Shown here in pieces: positions 1 through 9,733 of a stretch of 64,000 nt of DNA; position 1 is the first letter of the stretch, and each line of letters opens with the position of its first letter. Location of the stretch: contig CP136064.1 of NCBI GenBank assembly GCA_032622095.1, positions 277,909,614 through 277,973,613 on the forward strand, written 5' to 3'. The position numbers and the translations under genes are program-made. Under the pieces are notes generated by a model that searched no databases, was not told where the DNA came from, and saw only the letters and a program-made list of their open reading frames with translations. This DNA is from Siphonodentalium dalli. Lineage: Eukaryota > Mollusca > Scaphopoda > Gadilida > Siphonodentaliidae.

Positions 1-213
1 TAAATATTTACTTCTCGATTCGGGACGCAACTATCGGCGATAACGTAACGAAAAACGATTTCGCCATCGAGGGTCACTGAATTTAATTAATATATAATAA
101 TGGCAGTGTGTGTTGTGAGTTTGAATTTAAGATTTGTAAAAATAACAGCTTTGAGCAAGATTATCCTCCATTTCTATTTGCTCACCGTACCGGAGTGTTT
201 AACATCACTTTAA
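1..213. repeat. Dispersed duplicated segment, copy 1
   Basis: This left edge matches 46517-46731 along its whole length with scattered differences (for example the shared string ATTCGGGACGC near the start and ACATCACTTTAA at the end). No terminal repeats or coding frame are visible, so it looks like an old segmental duplication or an unrecognised dispersed repeat. The other copy ends exactly where a family B element begins. The segment may extend left of the window. Confidence 0.7.
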
Positions 214-274
214 GATCTGAAGATTTCCTAAGGGAACTAACTACATGTACTTACTTGTGAATGAGTATTTATTA

Positions 275-520
275 TTAACTCTTTCATAATTGGAGCTTCC
301 TGAAATTTTGCAAAAACCCTGTGCCAATGCATTCTCTTTTATATGCAATTTGACCATAGGTCGCCTCGCATATATAAGAGAATGCATTGGCCTAACAAAT
401 TTTATATTATTTATTATAATTGTTAAAAATATAAGAAAAAAAGAAAAAAATGTAAAAGAATGTAAGAAAAAATGATAAAAATTGTTATAGAATGTAAGAA
501 AAAATGATAAAAATTGCTAA
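275..520 (-). mobile_element. Family E/A-type TTAA MITE, half copy
   Basis: It begins TTAACTCTTTCATAATTGGA, the degenerate family E terminus. A GCCAATGCATTCTCT hairpin (about 326-395) follows, then an A-rich tract containing two copies of a unit with AATGTAAGAAAAAATG. The second hairpin and second terminus are missing. The TTAACCCTTT start is typical of piggyBac-like elements; no transposase is present. Confidence 0.6.
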
Positions 521-629
521 ATGAGGCAACCTACTAGTTTCTGTCCCATGCCAGTGTGAATTATTGATCACATGGTGAACAGTTAGTGCTTGCCATCTCA
601 CTTCTATAGAGCCACTGACAAGCAAGTAG

Positions 630-773
630 CCCATATACATCCACCCATATACATACACACCCACCCATATACATCCACCCATATACATCCACCCATACAC
701 ACCCACCCATATACATGCACCCATACACACCCACCCATATACATCCACCCATACACACCCACCCATATACATG
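630..773. repeat. CCACCCATATACA-type minisatellite
   Basis: An interrupted array built from CCACCCATATACAT and CACACCCA modules arranged in mixed order. It is open in three frames on the two strands and produces WVGVYGW-like or HPPIYIH-like translations. These are low-complexity by-products, not genes. Confidence 0.9.
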
Positions 774-928
774 CATTTTACAGGTTTCCTGTGTCTCTTG
801 AGATATCATATGGAATGTTATACATGAAAGAATAATTGATCACTTTGTCACCTTATCTATCTTATTTAATATTTATATAGGTATGTTGTGCTTCCTGTGT
901 GGGCGCTTCTGCTATGTGTATATAGACC

Positions 929-1183
929 CAAGCCTTGATATAGTGTGTCAGTCATTTGCAGAATGAGGTCCCCAGAGGGTGAATTTAGTGATGCTACCCC
1001 CGCATAGCGGGCTAGCATCACCAAATTCACCTTCTGGGAACCTCATTCTGCTGATGTGTAAGCCGAATGAGGTCCCCAGAGTGTGAATTTGGTGATGCTA
1101 GCCCGCTATGCGGGGTAGCATCACTAAATTCACCCTCTGGGGACCTCATTCTGCAAATGACAGACACACTATTTCAAGGCTTG
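929..1183. mobile_element. Family C MITE with perfect 8-bp target duplication
   Basis: A 255-bp, internally shortened copy. The termini are CAAGCCTTGATATAGTGTG and its inverted counterpart ending GGCTTG. It is flanked by the 8-bp direct repeat TATAGACC at 921-928 and 1184-1191. Two hairpin modules with the GAGGTCCCCAGAGGGTGAAT motif lie inside. An 8-bp duplication fits hAT-like (or P/Merlin-like) cut-and-paste transposition. There is no coding capacity. Confidence 0.9.
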
Positions 1184-1357
1184 TATAGACCAACAAGCAT
1201 GCATGGATATGATGCGTCTGCTATGTGTATATAGACCAGCAAGCACGCTTGGATATAGTGCGTCTGCTATGTGGATATAGACCAGCAAGCACGCTTGGAT
1301 ATGATGTGTCTGCTATGTGTATATAGACCAGCAAGCACGCTTGGATATAGTGTGTCT
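1184..1357. repeat. 46-bp minisatellite, about 4 copies, seeded by a family C end
   Basis: The unit joins host sequence (CTATGTGTATATAGACCAG) to sequence resembling the family C terminus (CGCTTGGATATAGTGTGTCTG). The last unit runs directly into the next family C copy. The array lies between two family C elements and looks like amplification of an element/host junction. Confidence 0.8.
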
Positions 1358-1754
1358 GACATTTGCAGAATGAGGTCCTCAGATGGTGAATTTAACGATG
1401 TTATCCTGCACGGTGGGCTAGCATCACCAATTTCACCCTCTGGGAACCTCATTCTGCTTAGACCTCAATGGCTAAGAGATACCTAGGATCTAATAGTTGT
1501 CCCCATTGAAGTTGATGTCCAACCTTTAGTCACCTCGATTATGCATTTTACTTTCTGTAAATTAGGGGATATAGAAACTGAACAGAAGGGAAAAAGTAAC
1601 TAAAAACAATATTAATTTGAGACTATAGATACTTCCCAGAATTTGAGGCCAAAGCAGAATGAGGTCCCTAGAGGGTGGATTTGTTAATGCTAGCCCGCTG
1701 TGCGAGGTAGCATCACTAATTCTGCAAAAGTCAGACACACTATATCCAGACTTG
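1332..1754. mobile_element. Family C MITE, near full length
   Basis: The left end overlaps the last unit of the 46-bp array; the right end is CCAGACTTG. The internal order matches other long copies: a left hairpin with the GAGGTCC motif, a middle segment containing CATAGATACTTCCCAGA-like sequence, and a right hairpin. No clear 8-bp duplication remains because the left flank has been amplified. Confidence 0.75.
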
Positions 1755-1763
1755 CAAGGTACA

Positions 1764-1777
1764 CCCCCCCCCCCCCC
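1764..1777. repeat. Poly-C run (14)
   Basis: A homopolymer directly after the family C copy and just before a family D fragment. Its length is likely to be unreliable in the assembly. Confidence 0.9.
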
Positions 1778-1793
1778 AAAGGACACTTCACAA

Positions 1794-1945
1794 TTAACAC
1801 TTTCTTTCCTAAATAGATTCTCCCATTCAGTTATAAAAGTATACATTGGAACGGTCTTATTCATCTGGAGGGGTTTTCATTAAAAAAAAGCAGACGACAG
1901 ATAATAAATGTGCAGAAGGAGGCTCTGAATAATTTCAATGAGTAG
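1794..1945. mobile_element. Family D MITE fragment
   Basis: It starts TTAACACTTTCTTTCCTAAAT. The GATTCTCCCATTCAGTTATA and AGCAGACGACAGATAATAA blocks match the left half of the better-preserved copy at 39433-39682. The right half is missing, and a family E copy begins a few bases later. Confidence 0.65.
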
Positions 1946-1951
1946 TATGCA

Positions 1952-2163
1952 TTAACCCTTCCGTGAAATTTTGCGAATGCATTATCTTATATTTATGCCA
2001 TAGGGATCGAGCCTCGCATATATAAGAGAATACATTGACCTAACAATATTTACCATAACCTTAAAGCCAGAGCATTCTTTTGTATATGCGAGTGTCCCTC
2101 TGGGAGACTTCATATATAAGAGGATTTTTAATTCTGCGCCAGCCTAGCTCCCATCATGAAAAT
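1952..2163 (-). mobile_element. Family E MITE, degraded
   Basis: It has a TTAACCCTTCCGTGAAATTT start, two eroded hairpins of the CATATATAAGAGAAT type, and an end with AGCTCCCATCATGAAAA. Both arms carry many substitutions, so it is an old copy. It abuts a family B element starting at 2173. Confidence 0.7.
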
Positions 2164-2172
2164 GATCAAATA

Positions 2173-2421
2173 CAGTAATGCCATAAATAATCGACTCCTT
2201 AACCACAGCAGAATTATGGGTAACTTTTCAGGATTTAGTTGCAAATATGGCTTGTTGCCATTCATCGGAAAGCTCTCACTGAGAGCTTTCCAATGAATGA
2301 CAACAAGCCATATGTCTGAGAGCTTTCCGATGAATGACAACTAGCCAAATTTCTGACTAAATCCTGAAAAGTTACCCATAATTCTGCTGTGGTTAAGAGT
2401 TGATTATTTAGGGCATTACTG
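2173..2421. mobile_element. Family B palindromic MITE with enlarged loop
   Basis: It is flanked by TA (2171-2172 and 2422-2423) with CAGTAATGCC and GGCATTACTG ends. The centre holds an extra copy of the GAGAGCTTTCCGATGAATG stem segment, making the copy 249 bp instead of about 213. The palindromic arms otherwise match the family. TA targets and CAGTA-like ends suggest a Tc1/mariner-type mobiliser. Confidence 0.9.
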
Positions 2422-2454
2422 TACTCTGTCCATTAATTATACTTATGTATCATT

Positions 2455-2542
2455 TTAACCCGTTCTATGCTAAATACACATTGGTGAATTGTTATCCTTT
2501 AGGAAATGTTTAGATAATAAATTCAACAATAGGTCATTTGTT
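2455..2542. mobile_element. Family D MITE, left part (split by insertion)
   Basis: It begins TTAACCCGTTCTATGCTAAAT and runs through ATGTTTAGATAATAAATTCA to the GGTCATTTGTT loop segment. There it is interrupted by the family L element; GAACTT resumes at 3174. More D-like sequence reappears at about 3595-3795, so this copy holds at least one later insertion and perhaps two. Confidence 0.7.
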
Positions 2543-3173
2543 ATACCCCCACTTTCGAAGAAAATGGGGGGTATACTGGATTGACTGCGTCCGTCCGTCC
2601 ATCACGCTTTCTCCGTCCGTTTGTCTGTCCGTCCGTTGAATCGTCCGTCCGTCCGTCCGACCTCATAACTCGAACAACTATGAACAGTTTTCAATAATTT
2701 TTTGTATGCAATCTCCTTAGGACTGCCTCTCCGCATGATGGTAATTGTGGTTCGCTCCGACTTTTTTTTGTAAAGTTACACCTCATTTACAACTTATTTT
2801 GACTTAGAAAATTCTGTCCGACTTAATAACTTTAACAAATATGAACCGATTTCAATAATTTTTAGTATACATGCTGCTCACAATACCCTCTCTACATGAT
2901 GCGGCTAGGGATTGGCTCAGACTGTTTTTCGTAATATTACACTTCATTTTCGACTTATTTTGACTTAGAAAATTCTGTCCGACTTATTAACTTTAACAAA
3001 TATGAACCAATTTGAATCATTTGTTCTGTACAAGCTTCTTGTGACACCATATCGATATTAATAGTCCGAATTTTTCTTTAAAGTTAAAAATCTTTTTTGT
3101 TGCGTTTACGGATAATGCGGGTTGAATTTGCCATGGTGGGGGTATGCTAGCACTCGAGTGCACACCTCTTGTT
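2543..3173. mobile_element. Family L dispersed element (ATACCCCCACTTTCGAAG type)
   Basis: About 630 bp. The left end forms a short hairpin (CCCCCACTTTCGAAGAAAAT then GGGGGGTATA) followed by TCCG-rich sequence. Three related internal blocks follow, each with TTCTGTCCGACTT and TTTAACAAATATGAAC. The right end is GTGGGGGTATGCTAGCACTC through CACACCTCTTGTT. A second, shorter copy is at 9734-10252. The class is unknown: I see no inverted ends and no Helitron CTRR end. Confidence 0.8.
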
Positions 3174-3191
3174 GAACTTATATCAGCATAC

Positions 3192-3345
3192 CTAGTGTTT
3201 TTTAGTGGATAGCGAAAATTATCTCATGAGTGACCGAGACAAAATGTCTGTTTCGCGAGTGGCTTAAAGCCCTGAGCGAAAAATAAACATTTATCACAGT
3301 CACAAATGAGATTATTTTTGTTATCCACTTAAAAACACTAGATTT
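3192..3345. mobile_element. Short MITE with about 35-bp inverted ends
   Basis: The left end CTAGTGTTTTTTAGTGGATA and the complement of the right end (CTAGTGTTTTTAAGTGGATA) match for about 35 bp, ending at ATCTCAT, around a spacer of about 80 bp. No second copy was noticed in the window, so the family assignment is open. Confidence 0.7.
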
Positions 3346-3594
3346 AATTTTATTTTAGGCGTGCTGTGCATACGCCCATTATAAGCGGGCCACATTCAAA
3401 TCTAATACTTCATAATAATAGAATTATACTAATGCTACTATATATTGTTAACATTTTACAATTCGATGATAGTTATTCAAGAAATTCAGTTACGTCATAG
3501 ACGTCCGTAATATAAAAGCTACAATGAAAGTGTCCTTTTCTATATCTTCACTGATAGTGGTGGATAACGACTATTATTATGTGTTAGCAATTTC

Positions 3595-3795
3595 TTCTAC
3601 AATCTATTGTTGAACGTATAATAAACATTATTCTCTGAATATTTCAAATCCCTCCAACAAATAGGAATCCTTCCGCACTTGTATTATCTGTTATCTGCTT
3701 ATTTATCCTGAAAACCCCTCCAGATGAGCAATAGACCATTCCAATGATGTGTAGTTTTATAACTAAGTGGGAGAATCCATTTAGTAAGGTTAAAC
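3595..3795. mobile_element. Family D MITE, right part
   Basis: It contains TTTCAAATCCCTCCAACAAA, a TTATCTGTTATCTGCTTATT block and the end GGGAGAATCCATTTAGTAAG, in the order and orientation of 27300-27488. It is probably the continuation of the copy starting at 2455. The 3346-3594 interval between them is unassigned. Confidence 0.6.
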
Positions 3796-4009
3796 CGTAT
3801 AGTCTTTATGCTGTCCCAGATAAAACTTCAAATGATCCGACATTGTAGAAGTATGATACTTATATTCCCAATAAGATTATTCTGTTTAAAAAATAAGAAC
3901 TGAATTTTGCTGTTTGTCGAGGGAATCATTTACCAATAGTTGATTCATGAATGTAAAAGAGTGAACCCCATTGATTTTGAAGTCAATAGTTTGAAATAGG
4001 TGTGTTCTT
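3796..4009. other. Unassigned AT-rich sequence
   Basis: No repeat family, open frame or structured element was recognised here. Confidence 0.4.
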
Positions 4010-4061
4010 AAAGGCCCACTTAATTTTCGAACCCCCAGATTACAATTGCTAAAATTATATA
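4010..4061 (+). mobile_element. Family F MITE, 5' fragment
   Basis: It matches the first 50 bases of the copy at 21540 (AAAGGCCCACTTAATTTTCG, then GAACCCCCAGAT), then passes directly into a family B arm. The join may be an insertion followed by loss, or a recombination breakpoint. Confidence 0.7.
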
Positions 4062-4204
4062 AAATATGGCTTGTTGCCATTCATCGGAAAGCTCTCATTG
4101 AGAGCTTTCCGATGAATGGCAACAAGCTATATTTCCGACTAAATCCTGAAAAGTTACCCATAATTCTGCTGTGGTTAAGGAGTCGATCATTTATGGCATT
4201 ACTG
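4062..4204. mobile_element. Family B MITE, left arm truncated
   Basis: The central stem (ATATGGCTTGTTGCCATTCA and its inverse) and the complete right arm to ATTACTG are present. The outer roughly 60 bp of the left arm are absent. Confidence 0.85.
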
Positions 4205-4641
4205 TAGTTCAGACTGGTCTCTGGGCAAAGCTGTTTGATTCACTTTAGGTTCAGATTTTGTGAATCATATAAAGAGGTGGTAGCCTAATTTGTGATTGCA
4301 TGGTGGGCATGTTTGTTATTTTTTTCTACGCACAGTGGAGTGATTTCCCAGTAAAATTAATCCCCAGCATGTTCTCTGGGACAGGAACCTATAGCTATGT
4401 CACAAATATATTCTCTAAACCATCGCGTCAGATATTCGTATAGTCTCGAACCTGGCTCAGACACTCCACTCACTGTTCCGTCCAATGCCACGACGTAACT
4501 CTTCCGCCGTCAGAGTCCAGTAAGTGCCACCATGTTAGGGGTGGAATTCCACCCTACTATACTTTCGGATACAACGTCATGAGCTAATGATGTAGTAGCT
4601 ATACTGCTTTCCTTTGCTACAGTACACCTGGGCACTGGTTA
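4205..4641. other. Unassigned sequence
   Basis: No gene or recognised repeat. Base composition is more even than in the neighbourhood around 4420-4640, but all frames are interrupted. Confidence 0.4.
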
Positions 4642-4854
4642 CAGTAAAGCCCTAAATAATCGACTCCTTAACCACAGAAGAATTATGGGTAACTTTTCAG
4701 GATTTAGTCGGAAATATGGCTTGTTACCATTCATCGGAAAGCTCTCACTGAGAACTTTCCGATGAATGGCAACAAGCCATATTTCCGACTAAATCCTGAA
4801 AAGTTACCCATAATTTTTCTGTGGTTAAAGAGTCGATTATTTAGGGCATTACTG
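4642..4854. mobile_element. Family B palindromic MITE, full length
   Basis: 213 bp between TA at 4640-4641 and 4855-4856. The arms share a family-divergent change: CAGAAGAATT on the left is mirrored by TTTTTCTG on the right, where most copies have CAGCAGAATT and TTCTGCTG. Confidence 0.95.
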
Positions 4855-5044
4855 TACCTGGGGGATTTATGATGTAATCCCAAGAAAAGGTATGTCGGTA
4901 CTTACTATTCGCTACATGCCGGAACATTATGCCTTGCCCTTCTCGTAGAGAAGGCTGAGCGCTAGGAACGAGTCCAACGTTCAGATAGCTGCTATTTGGA
5001 ACTCTTTCAGTGGAGAGCTAGATATGTGTTACAGGAGATGTTAG

Positions 5045-5446
5045 ATACCTTTCGCAAAATTACAATTACAATTACGGATAGGAATTATTGTACTGGTATA
5101 AGGTTGACACCATCACAATTTACCTACGATGGTTAATTGATGAGACGGCATATACCCCACTCTATCCAGTTACACGTATATTTTATGGAAAAAGTAATGT
5201 GTGTCTCTTTCAGATCCCATGTTCTTATCCGTGTGTAATACACCACACGGATAATGTTAGAGCGTCCCCAAGCAGGACCGCGGTGGCACGTTCTTGACAC
5301 ATCTGCGCATAATTAAACTGCGTGGGGTATATTTCATTTCACATAAGAACCCCTGTGCGTAAAGATTGAATTTTGGCCGTATACTGACAGGATATTTCCA
5401 TATCCGTAATCGTATTCGTGATTTTTTACGAAAGGTCTCTATTGTA
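5045..5446. mobile_element. Candidate MITE with about 40-bp imperfect inverted ends
   Basis: The left end GATACCTTTCGCAAAATTAC continues to ATTACGGATA; the right end has TATCCGTAATCG and TTTACGAAAGGTCTC as its inverse. An inner hairpin (TTATCCGTGTG and CACACGGATAA, about 5226-5256) and a weaker inner pair with ATATACCCCAC and GTGGGGTATAT add structure. No second copy was seen in the window. Confidence 0.6.
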
Positions 5447-7139
5447 CTTACAAGTGAAAGGGATTATGAACATACAATTAAATGGTTGAGGTGTGTTTGA
5501 AGTTCAAAGTCGGGGGACAATCGATACCTATTTTCCTTGTAAATTTCAGTTATAGATACAAGTTTTAACAATTCCTGATTTTAGTTTTAATGTACATTGT
5601 TCATTTCCATATCTCATGTGCTAGCTTATCCCATCAGACAAAGTTTCCATATGTTTTAAACAAATTTATAGTCAAAACCGACTTAGGTTAGAGACATGAT
5701 TGGTTATACATGTTTCTGGCCTTTGGTCTTTCCTCGACTAATGAAACTGACATGATAATTATGTTCTTGCGACTGAAATTACAATCAATCCCAATATGTG
5801 AATGTCTATATGGACATCAGACCTGTTAAGTTTTGAAAATGTCAATCCGTGAGATTTTTGCGGGAGGTATGCCCAAAGATGTTCATGTTCCAAAAATAAT
5901 TTTTATGATGAAGATTGAATAGTTTTTATGAGTTTCTATTTTATAAATAAAAGTATATAGATCTAAATAAAATGGCAATGAATGTCCTGTTGGTAATTGT
6001 AATAGAGCTACTCTGTGTGGGAGATACCACCATTTATTCAAAAGAAAGAAGCAGATCACACTTCGTAAAAATACTCAGAATTCCACCGGATACAGCCGGA
6101 TATGCGCGAAACCGAAAGTACAACATCGTAATAAACGACAAAGTGTACTCGTCTTACGGTTTGACCCACAAAAGAAATGCACACATTCCACCATTTATTA
6201 AAAAATTTTAAGAAGCAGAAACTTTGTTTAAAGTTAGTCAAAACGAACCCGAGTTACACAGGTTACAACCGGACATGTATGCGTGAAACCGAAAGTACAA
6301 AATGACCCGTCTTAAAAGTTTTACCCGCAAAATAAAAGACACATTCCGTTCTCAATGCATACCACTATCAGTGAACTTAAATCATAAAGTATCCATTACT
6401 TATGTTCATCAATGGGGCCTCACAATACAGCTGCAAACTTGTGATTAAGCGTATTTATTTCGTCTGCAATTCATGCCACTAATCCGTTACTAAGAAATGT
6501 TCATCAATGAGGCCTAACAATACAGAACTTTGCACACTTGTGATTATACGTATTGTTTACTAAAACACCCTTTTTCGTGTGGCTTCACCAGAGTGTGACA
6601 ATCAATTAATATTAGTCACAGTTCACCACAACTTGAGTCTTCAATCAAAAGTTAACAACGGTACATTCTGTGAATGTTAATGTGTGGTTATTTTCGGTAC
6701 CGGAAATAAGGAAGTCACTGTCATTTGGGGAATTCCTGTAAATGCACGAATTTAAAAAAAAAAAAAAATTGTTTTGGAATTTTCAATGTGCTGTTTTGAC
6801 GAATCCGTGAGAAATTGGGGGTTATCCGTGTTTGCGGAATTGCCGTGGAAATCCGTGAGTCTCACGGACAATCCGTGGAACTTAACAGCTCTGATGGACA
6901 TCATAAAAATAAATCAAATCGAATCGTCTGGAACGTGTCTATTTATATGTTCCATGGCCCACCAGGGTCTCCCGGCTGTCTTATAAATCCTGATACATAT
7001 GGTATCTGTCTGTTTGTATGTTACAGTGACCCATCAGGGCCCCCGTTTGTCTGGGGCTTTATAAATCCCGATATATAGATCCACTTCAGTTTGATAGACT
7101 ACCAGCAATTGATTCTAAATGAAACTCAATATGAGAAAA
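5447..7139. other. Gene-free interval with three local duplications
   Basis: No supported gene. Diverged direct repeats: 6080-6190 with 6255-6345 (shared GTGAAACCGAAAGTACAA-like block); 6400-6470 with 6495-6560 (shared ATGTTCATCAATG); 6953-7005 with 7028-7078 (shared CCCA(C/T)CAGGG and TTATAAATCC(T/C)GATA). A 79-codon frame at 5972-6211 starts with a hydrophobic stretch, but it overlaps the first duplication and has no recognised domain. Confidence 0.45.
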
Positions 7140-7514
7140 GATTAACCTAATATGTTAGTCATTGATCTGTGACGAGATTAATGAGCCGAGGGATCTAGTA
7201 CTTTCGCTCTCCTTCCGTCCCAGGCTCAAGCCTAATGCCACTTCGACTCAAGGACATATTGGAAACACATTTAAAAATGGGCGCTATCACCGTCATGTTC
7301 AAAGGGCTATGGGGCGGGGAACTGCACGTAATAAAAGGATCACGTTGTATGATTACTCCTTTATGGGGAAATATCACACGCTGTTTCCTGTTTCACTATT
7401 TTCAGTATTATTTCTGTTCATCAGCGCCTGGTTGAGTCTCTTTGAAGGTACAGGGAACACTTTGTGGATAACCTTGGTGACAAGCAATAGTTCAGATTCA
7501 AATAATGGCTTTTA
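7140..7514. repeat. Segmental duplication, copy without insertions
   Basis: It matches 8366-9330 in order: GTCATTGATCTG, GACATATTGGAAACA, GGGAACTGCAC, TATGATTACTCCTTT and CTGGTTGAGTCTCTTTGAAG. The second copy carries family B and family A insertions that are absent here. Two overlapping open frames (118 and 66 codons) fall inside, but the duplicate does not keep either one open, so they are not supported as genes. Confidence 0.8.
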
Positions 7515-7700
7515 TTAACCCTTTGAGTGCCAGGTCCGATTTTTGTATCGACCCATATATCCTGTGCCAATGCATTCTCTTATATATGCGAGTCGACCAT
7601 AGGTCGCCTCGCATCTATAAGAGAATGCATTGGCCTAACAATTTTTTACAATTTTAATAATTTTTTCTTGTATTCTTTAACAATTTTATAATTTCACCCA
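7515..7700. mobile_element. Family A/E-type TTAA MITE, one-hairpin copy
   Basis: It starts TTAACCCTTTGAGTGCCAG. One 69-nt hairpin of the GCCAATGCATTCTCTTATAT type (about 7566-7634) follows, then a T-rich tract with CTTTAACAATTTTATAATTT. It ends without a recognisable terminus. Confidence 0.7.
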
Positions 7701-7808
7701 TACAGAGCCCCAGACAAACATGAGCAGACGACACTCTTCTATATGCTTCTATATATGTGTGGGGCTCCCTGCAGGGTAATGGATGTTTTTTATTATTTGC
7801 ATTGGCCT

Positions 7809-7978
7809 AACATCACCAAATTCACCCTCTGAGAACCTCATTCTGCTGAGGTGTAAGCAGAATGAGGTCCCCAGAGGGTGAATTTGGTGATGCTAGCCCA
7901 CTATGCGGGGTAGCATCACTAAATTCACCCTCAGAGGACCTCATTCTGCAAATGACACACACACCATTTCAAGGCTTG
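7809..7978. mobile_element. Family C MITE, left-truncated
   Basis: It contains AAATTCACCCTCTGAGAACC, the double hairpin region and the right end TTTCAAGGCTTG. The left terminus is missing. Confidence 0.85.
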
Positions 7979-8102
7979 CTAATAATGAGTGCATGCATTA
8001 ATTGTTAACAAAGAATTTATTAATAAAACTGAAAAATATTTGAAAAAAGGAGTTGTTATCTTATTTAAATATACCAAAGGGCGGTGAGCACAAATTGTCC
8101 TT

Positions 8103-8355
8103 TTAACGCTTTCATGACAGGAGCTGTGCTGGTGCAGCATTAAAGATCCTGTGCCAGTGCTTTCTCTTATATATGCAAGTCTCTCATTGTGAGCCTTGCA
8201 TATATAAGAGAATGCACTGGCTTACAAGGTCAAGTTAAATATTGTTAGGCCAATGTATTCTCTAATATATGGAATGCTCCCTGTGGGAGACTCACATATA
8301 TAAGAGAATGCATTGGCACATTGTTTTCGAAAAATGGTTTATAAGCTTCATGTTA
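8103..8355 (+). mobile_element. Family E MITE, nearly complete
   Basis: Order: TTAACGCTTTCATGACAGGA, GCAGCATTAAAGATCCTGTG, hairpin 1 with CCAGTGC and GCACTGG bases, the spacer AAGGTCAAGTTAAATATTGT, hairpin 2 with CCAATG and CATTGG bases, then a degraded right end. The two hairpins use different closing bases, but each is matched between its own two arms. Confidence 0.8.
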
Positions 8356-8398
8356 TGAGATAGCAAGACACATTTTAGCCATTGATCTGGGACAGGTT

Positions 8399-8616
8399 CA
8401 GTAAATTGCTCTTAAGTAATCGACTTGTTAACCGCAGCAGAATTATGGGTAACTTTTCAGGATTTAATTCGAAATATGGCTTGTTGCCATTCATCAGAAA
8501 GCTCTCGGGAAAGCTTTCCGATGAATGGCAACAAGCCATATTTCCGACTAAATCCTGAAAAGTTACCCATAAATCTGCTGTGGTTAAGAAGTCGGTTACT
8601 TAGAGCATAGTGACTG
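8399..8616. mobile_element. Family B palindromic MITE
   Basis: A divergent copy. The outer arms carry the mirrored change TAAGTAATCGAC and GTCGGTTACTTA. A TA follows the right end at 8617-8618; the left TA is lost. Confidence 0.85.
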
Positions 8617-8800
8617 TATACAGAAGTAGGATTTGCAATGTTTGCTCTCTTTTCATCCTGGACTAATGCTAATTTGGCTCAAAGACATATTGGAAACATA
8701 TTTTAAAATGGGTGTTATTAACTAGCTCCTAGTTTCCTTTTTCAAAGGGTTATGAGTCTGGTCTATTCAAAGGATTATGGGAAAGGGAACTGCACATTAA

Positions 8801-9192
8801 CCCTTTACCCAACAAACCGGCCAAAACCGGCCAAATAAAGCTTCAACAGCCTAAAATATCTTCGGTCTGTCTCAATAGAACCATACAAATATGGATACCA
8901 TTGGAACCGGCTCTTTGACCACATTGTGATAGTTACAGTTATGCCCTGTGCCAATGCATTCTCTTATATATGCGAGTCGACCATAGGTCGCCTCGCATAT
9001 ATAAGAGAATGCATTGGCCTAAAAAAAATCTTTTTTTAACACTTTTTACCATTTTTTCTTACATTCTTTAACAATTTTATAATTTGTAATGTGTTAAGCC
9101 AATGCATTCTCTTATATATGCGAGGCGACCTATGGTCGACTCGCATATATATGAGAATGCATTGGCACAGGGCCCTTCTGTTGGGTAAAGGG
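8801..9192 (+). mobile_element. Family A TTAA MITE, full length
   Basis: Left TTAA at 8797-8800; the right site has mutated to TTAT. The termini CCCTTTACCCAACA and TGTTGGGTAAAGGG are exact inverses. GGCCAAAACCGGCCAAAT lies below the left end. Two 69-nt hairpins (8950-9018 and 9098-9166) are reverse complements of each other and flank a T-rich spacer. TTAA plus CCCTTT ends is the piggyBac pattern; nothing codes for a transposase. Confidence 0.95.
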
Positions 9193-9480
9193 TTATACAA
9201 GCCTCATATTATATGATTACTCCTTTGTGGGGTATATCGCTTGCAGTTTCCTGTTCGGCTCTTTTCAATATTATTTATGTTCATTGGAGCCTGGTTGAGT
9301 CTCTTTGAAGTTATCAGATACTTTGCACATAATTAGCGTGGATGGTCAATGGAATCCAATAGTCTGTTCTCAAAAGGTCTGTTTGTTAAACATAAACAAC
9401 CATACAAGATGAATATGAACAAAATGTATTGCATGAAGGCGGAGGGCAATAATTTCCAAAAGGCAATGAATTCCTAGGGC

Positions 9481-9733
9481 CCTGAGAATACAACTTTTTC
9501 ACAAATTTTGAATCAAATATTGAATTTCACATTGGCCTCACCAACATATGAAATGGGTCTTTCCTATATTTTTTCCCCATTGACTATAACTAAACTATCT
9601 ATTAAACTAAATTTATCTTCATTGTTTCCAGTATTAGTAGATGTACTGAGTGTATTAATTACCCCATCAAATTTGGGCAAGCATACATGTATGTACATGA
9701 CAGAGCAGTTAGTTGTAAAAGGACTTTATTATT
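9481..9733. other. Unassigned sequence
   Basis: No repeat or gene was recognised. The frame from 9508 continues into the family L element and is not supported. Confidence 0.4.

Larger units (their letters stand above)
8366..9480. repeat. Segmental duplication, copy carrying two MITEs
   Basis: The counterpart of 7140-7514, extended to the right. It is interrupted by a family B element (8399-8616) and a family A element (8801-9192). Its right end (AACATAAACAACCA ... GAAGGCGGAGG) also matches sequence on both sides of the family A insertion at 20039-20319. Confidence 0.75.

Noticed and set aside
2400-2425. Telomere-like TTAGGG strings
   Set aside because: These are single occurrences from the family B terminus (TTTAGGGCATTACTG), not tandem telomere repeats.
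2543-3173. Helitron
   Set aside because: Neither end shows the TC start or CTRR end with the expected 3' hairpin; left unclassified.
7162-7518. 118-codon frame ending in a hydrophobic stretch
   Set aside because: The duplicated segment at 8640-9320 has stops and indels in this frame, so there is no sign of conservation.
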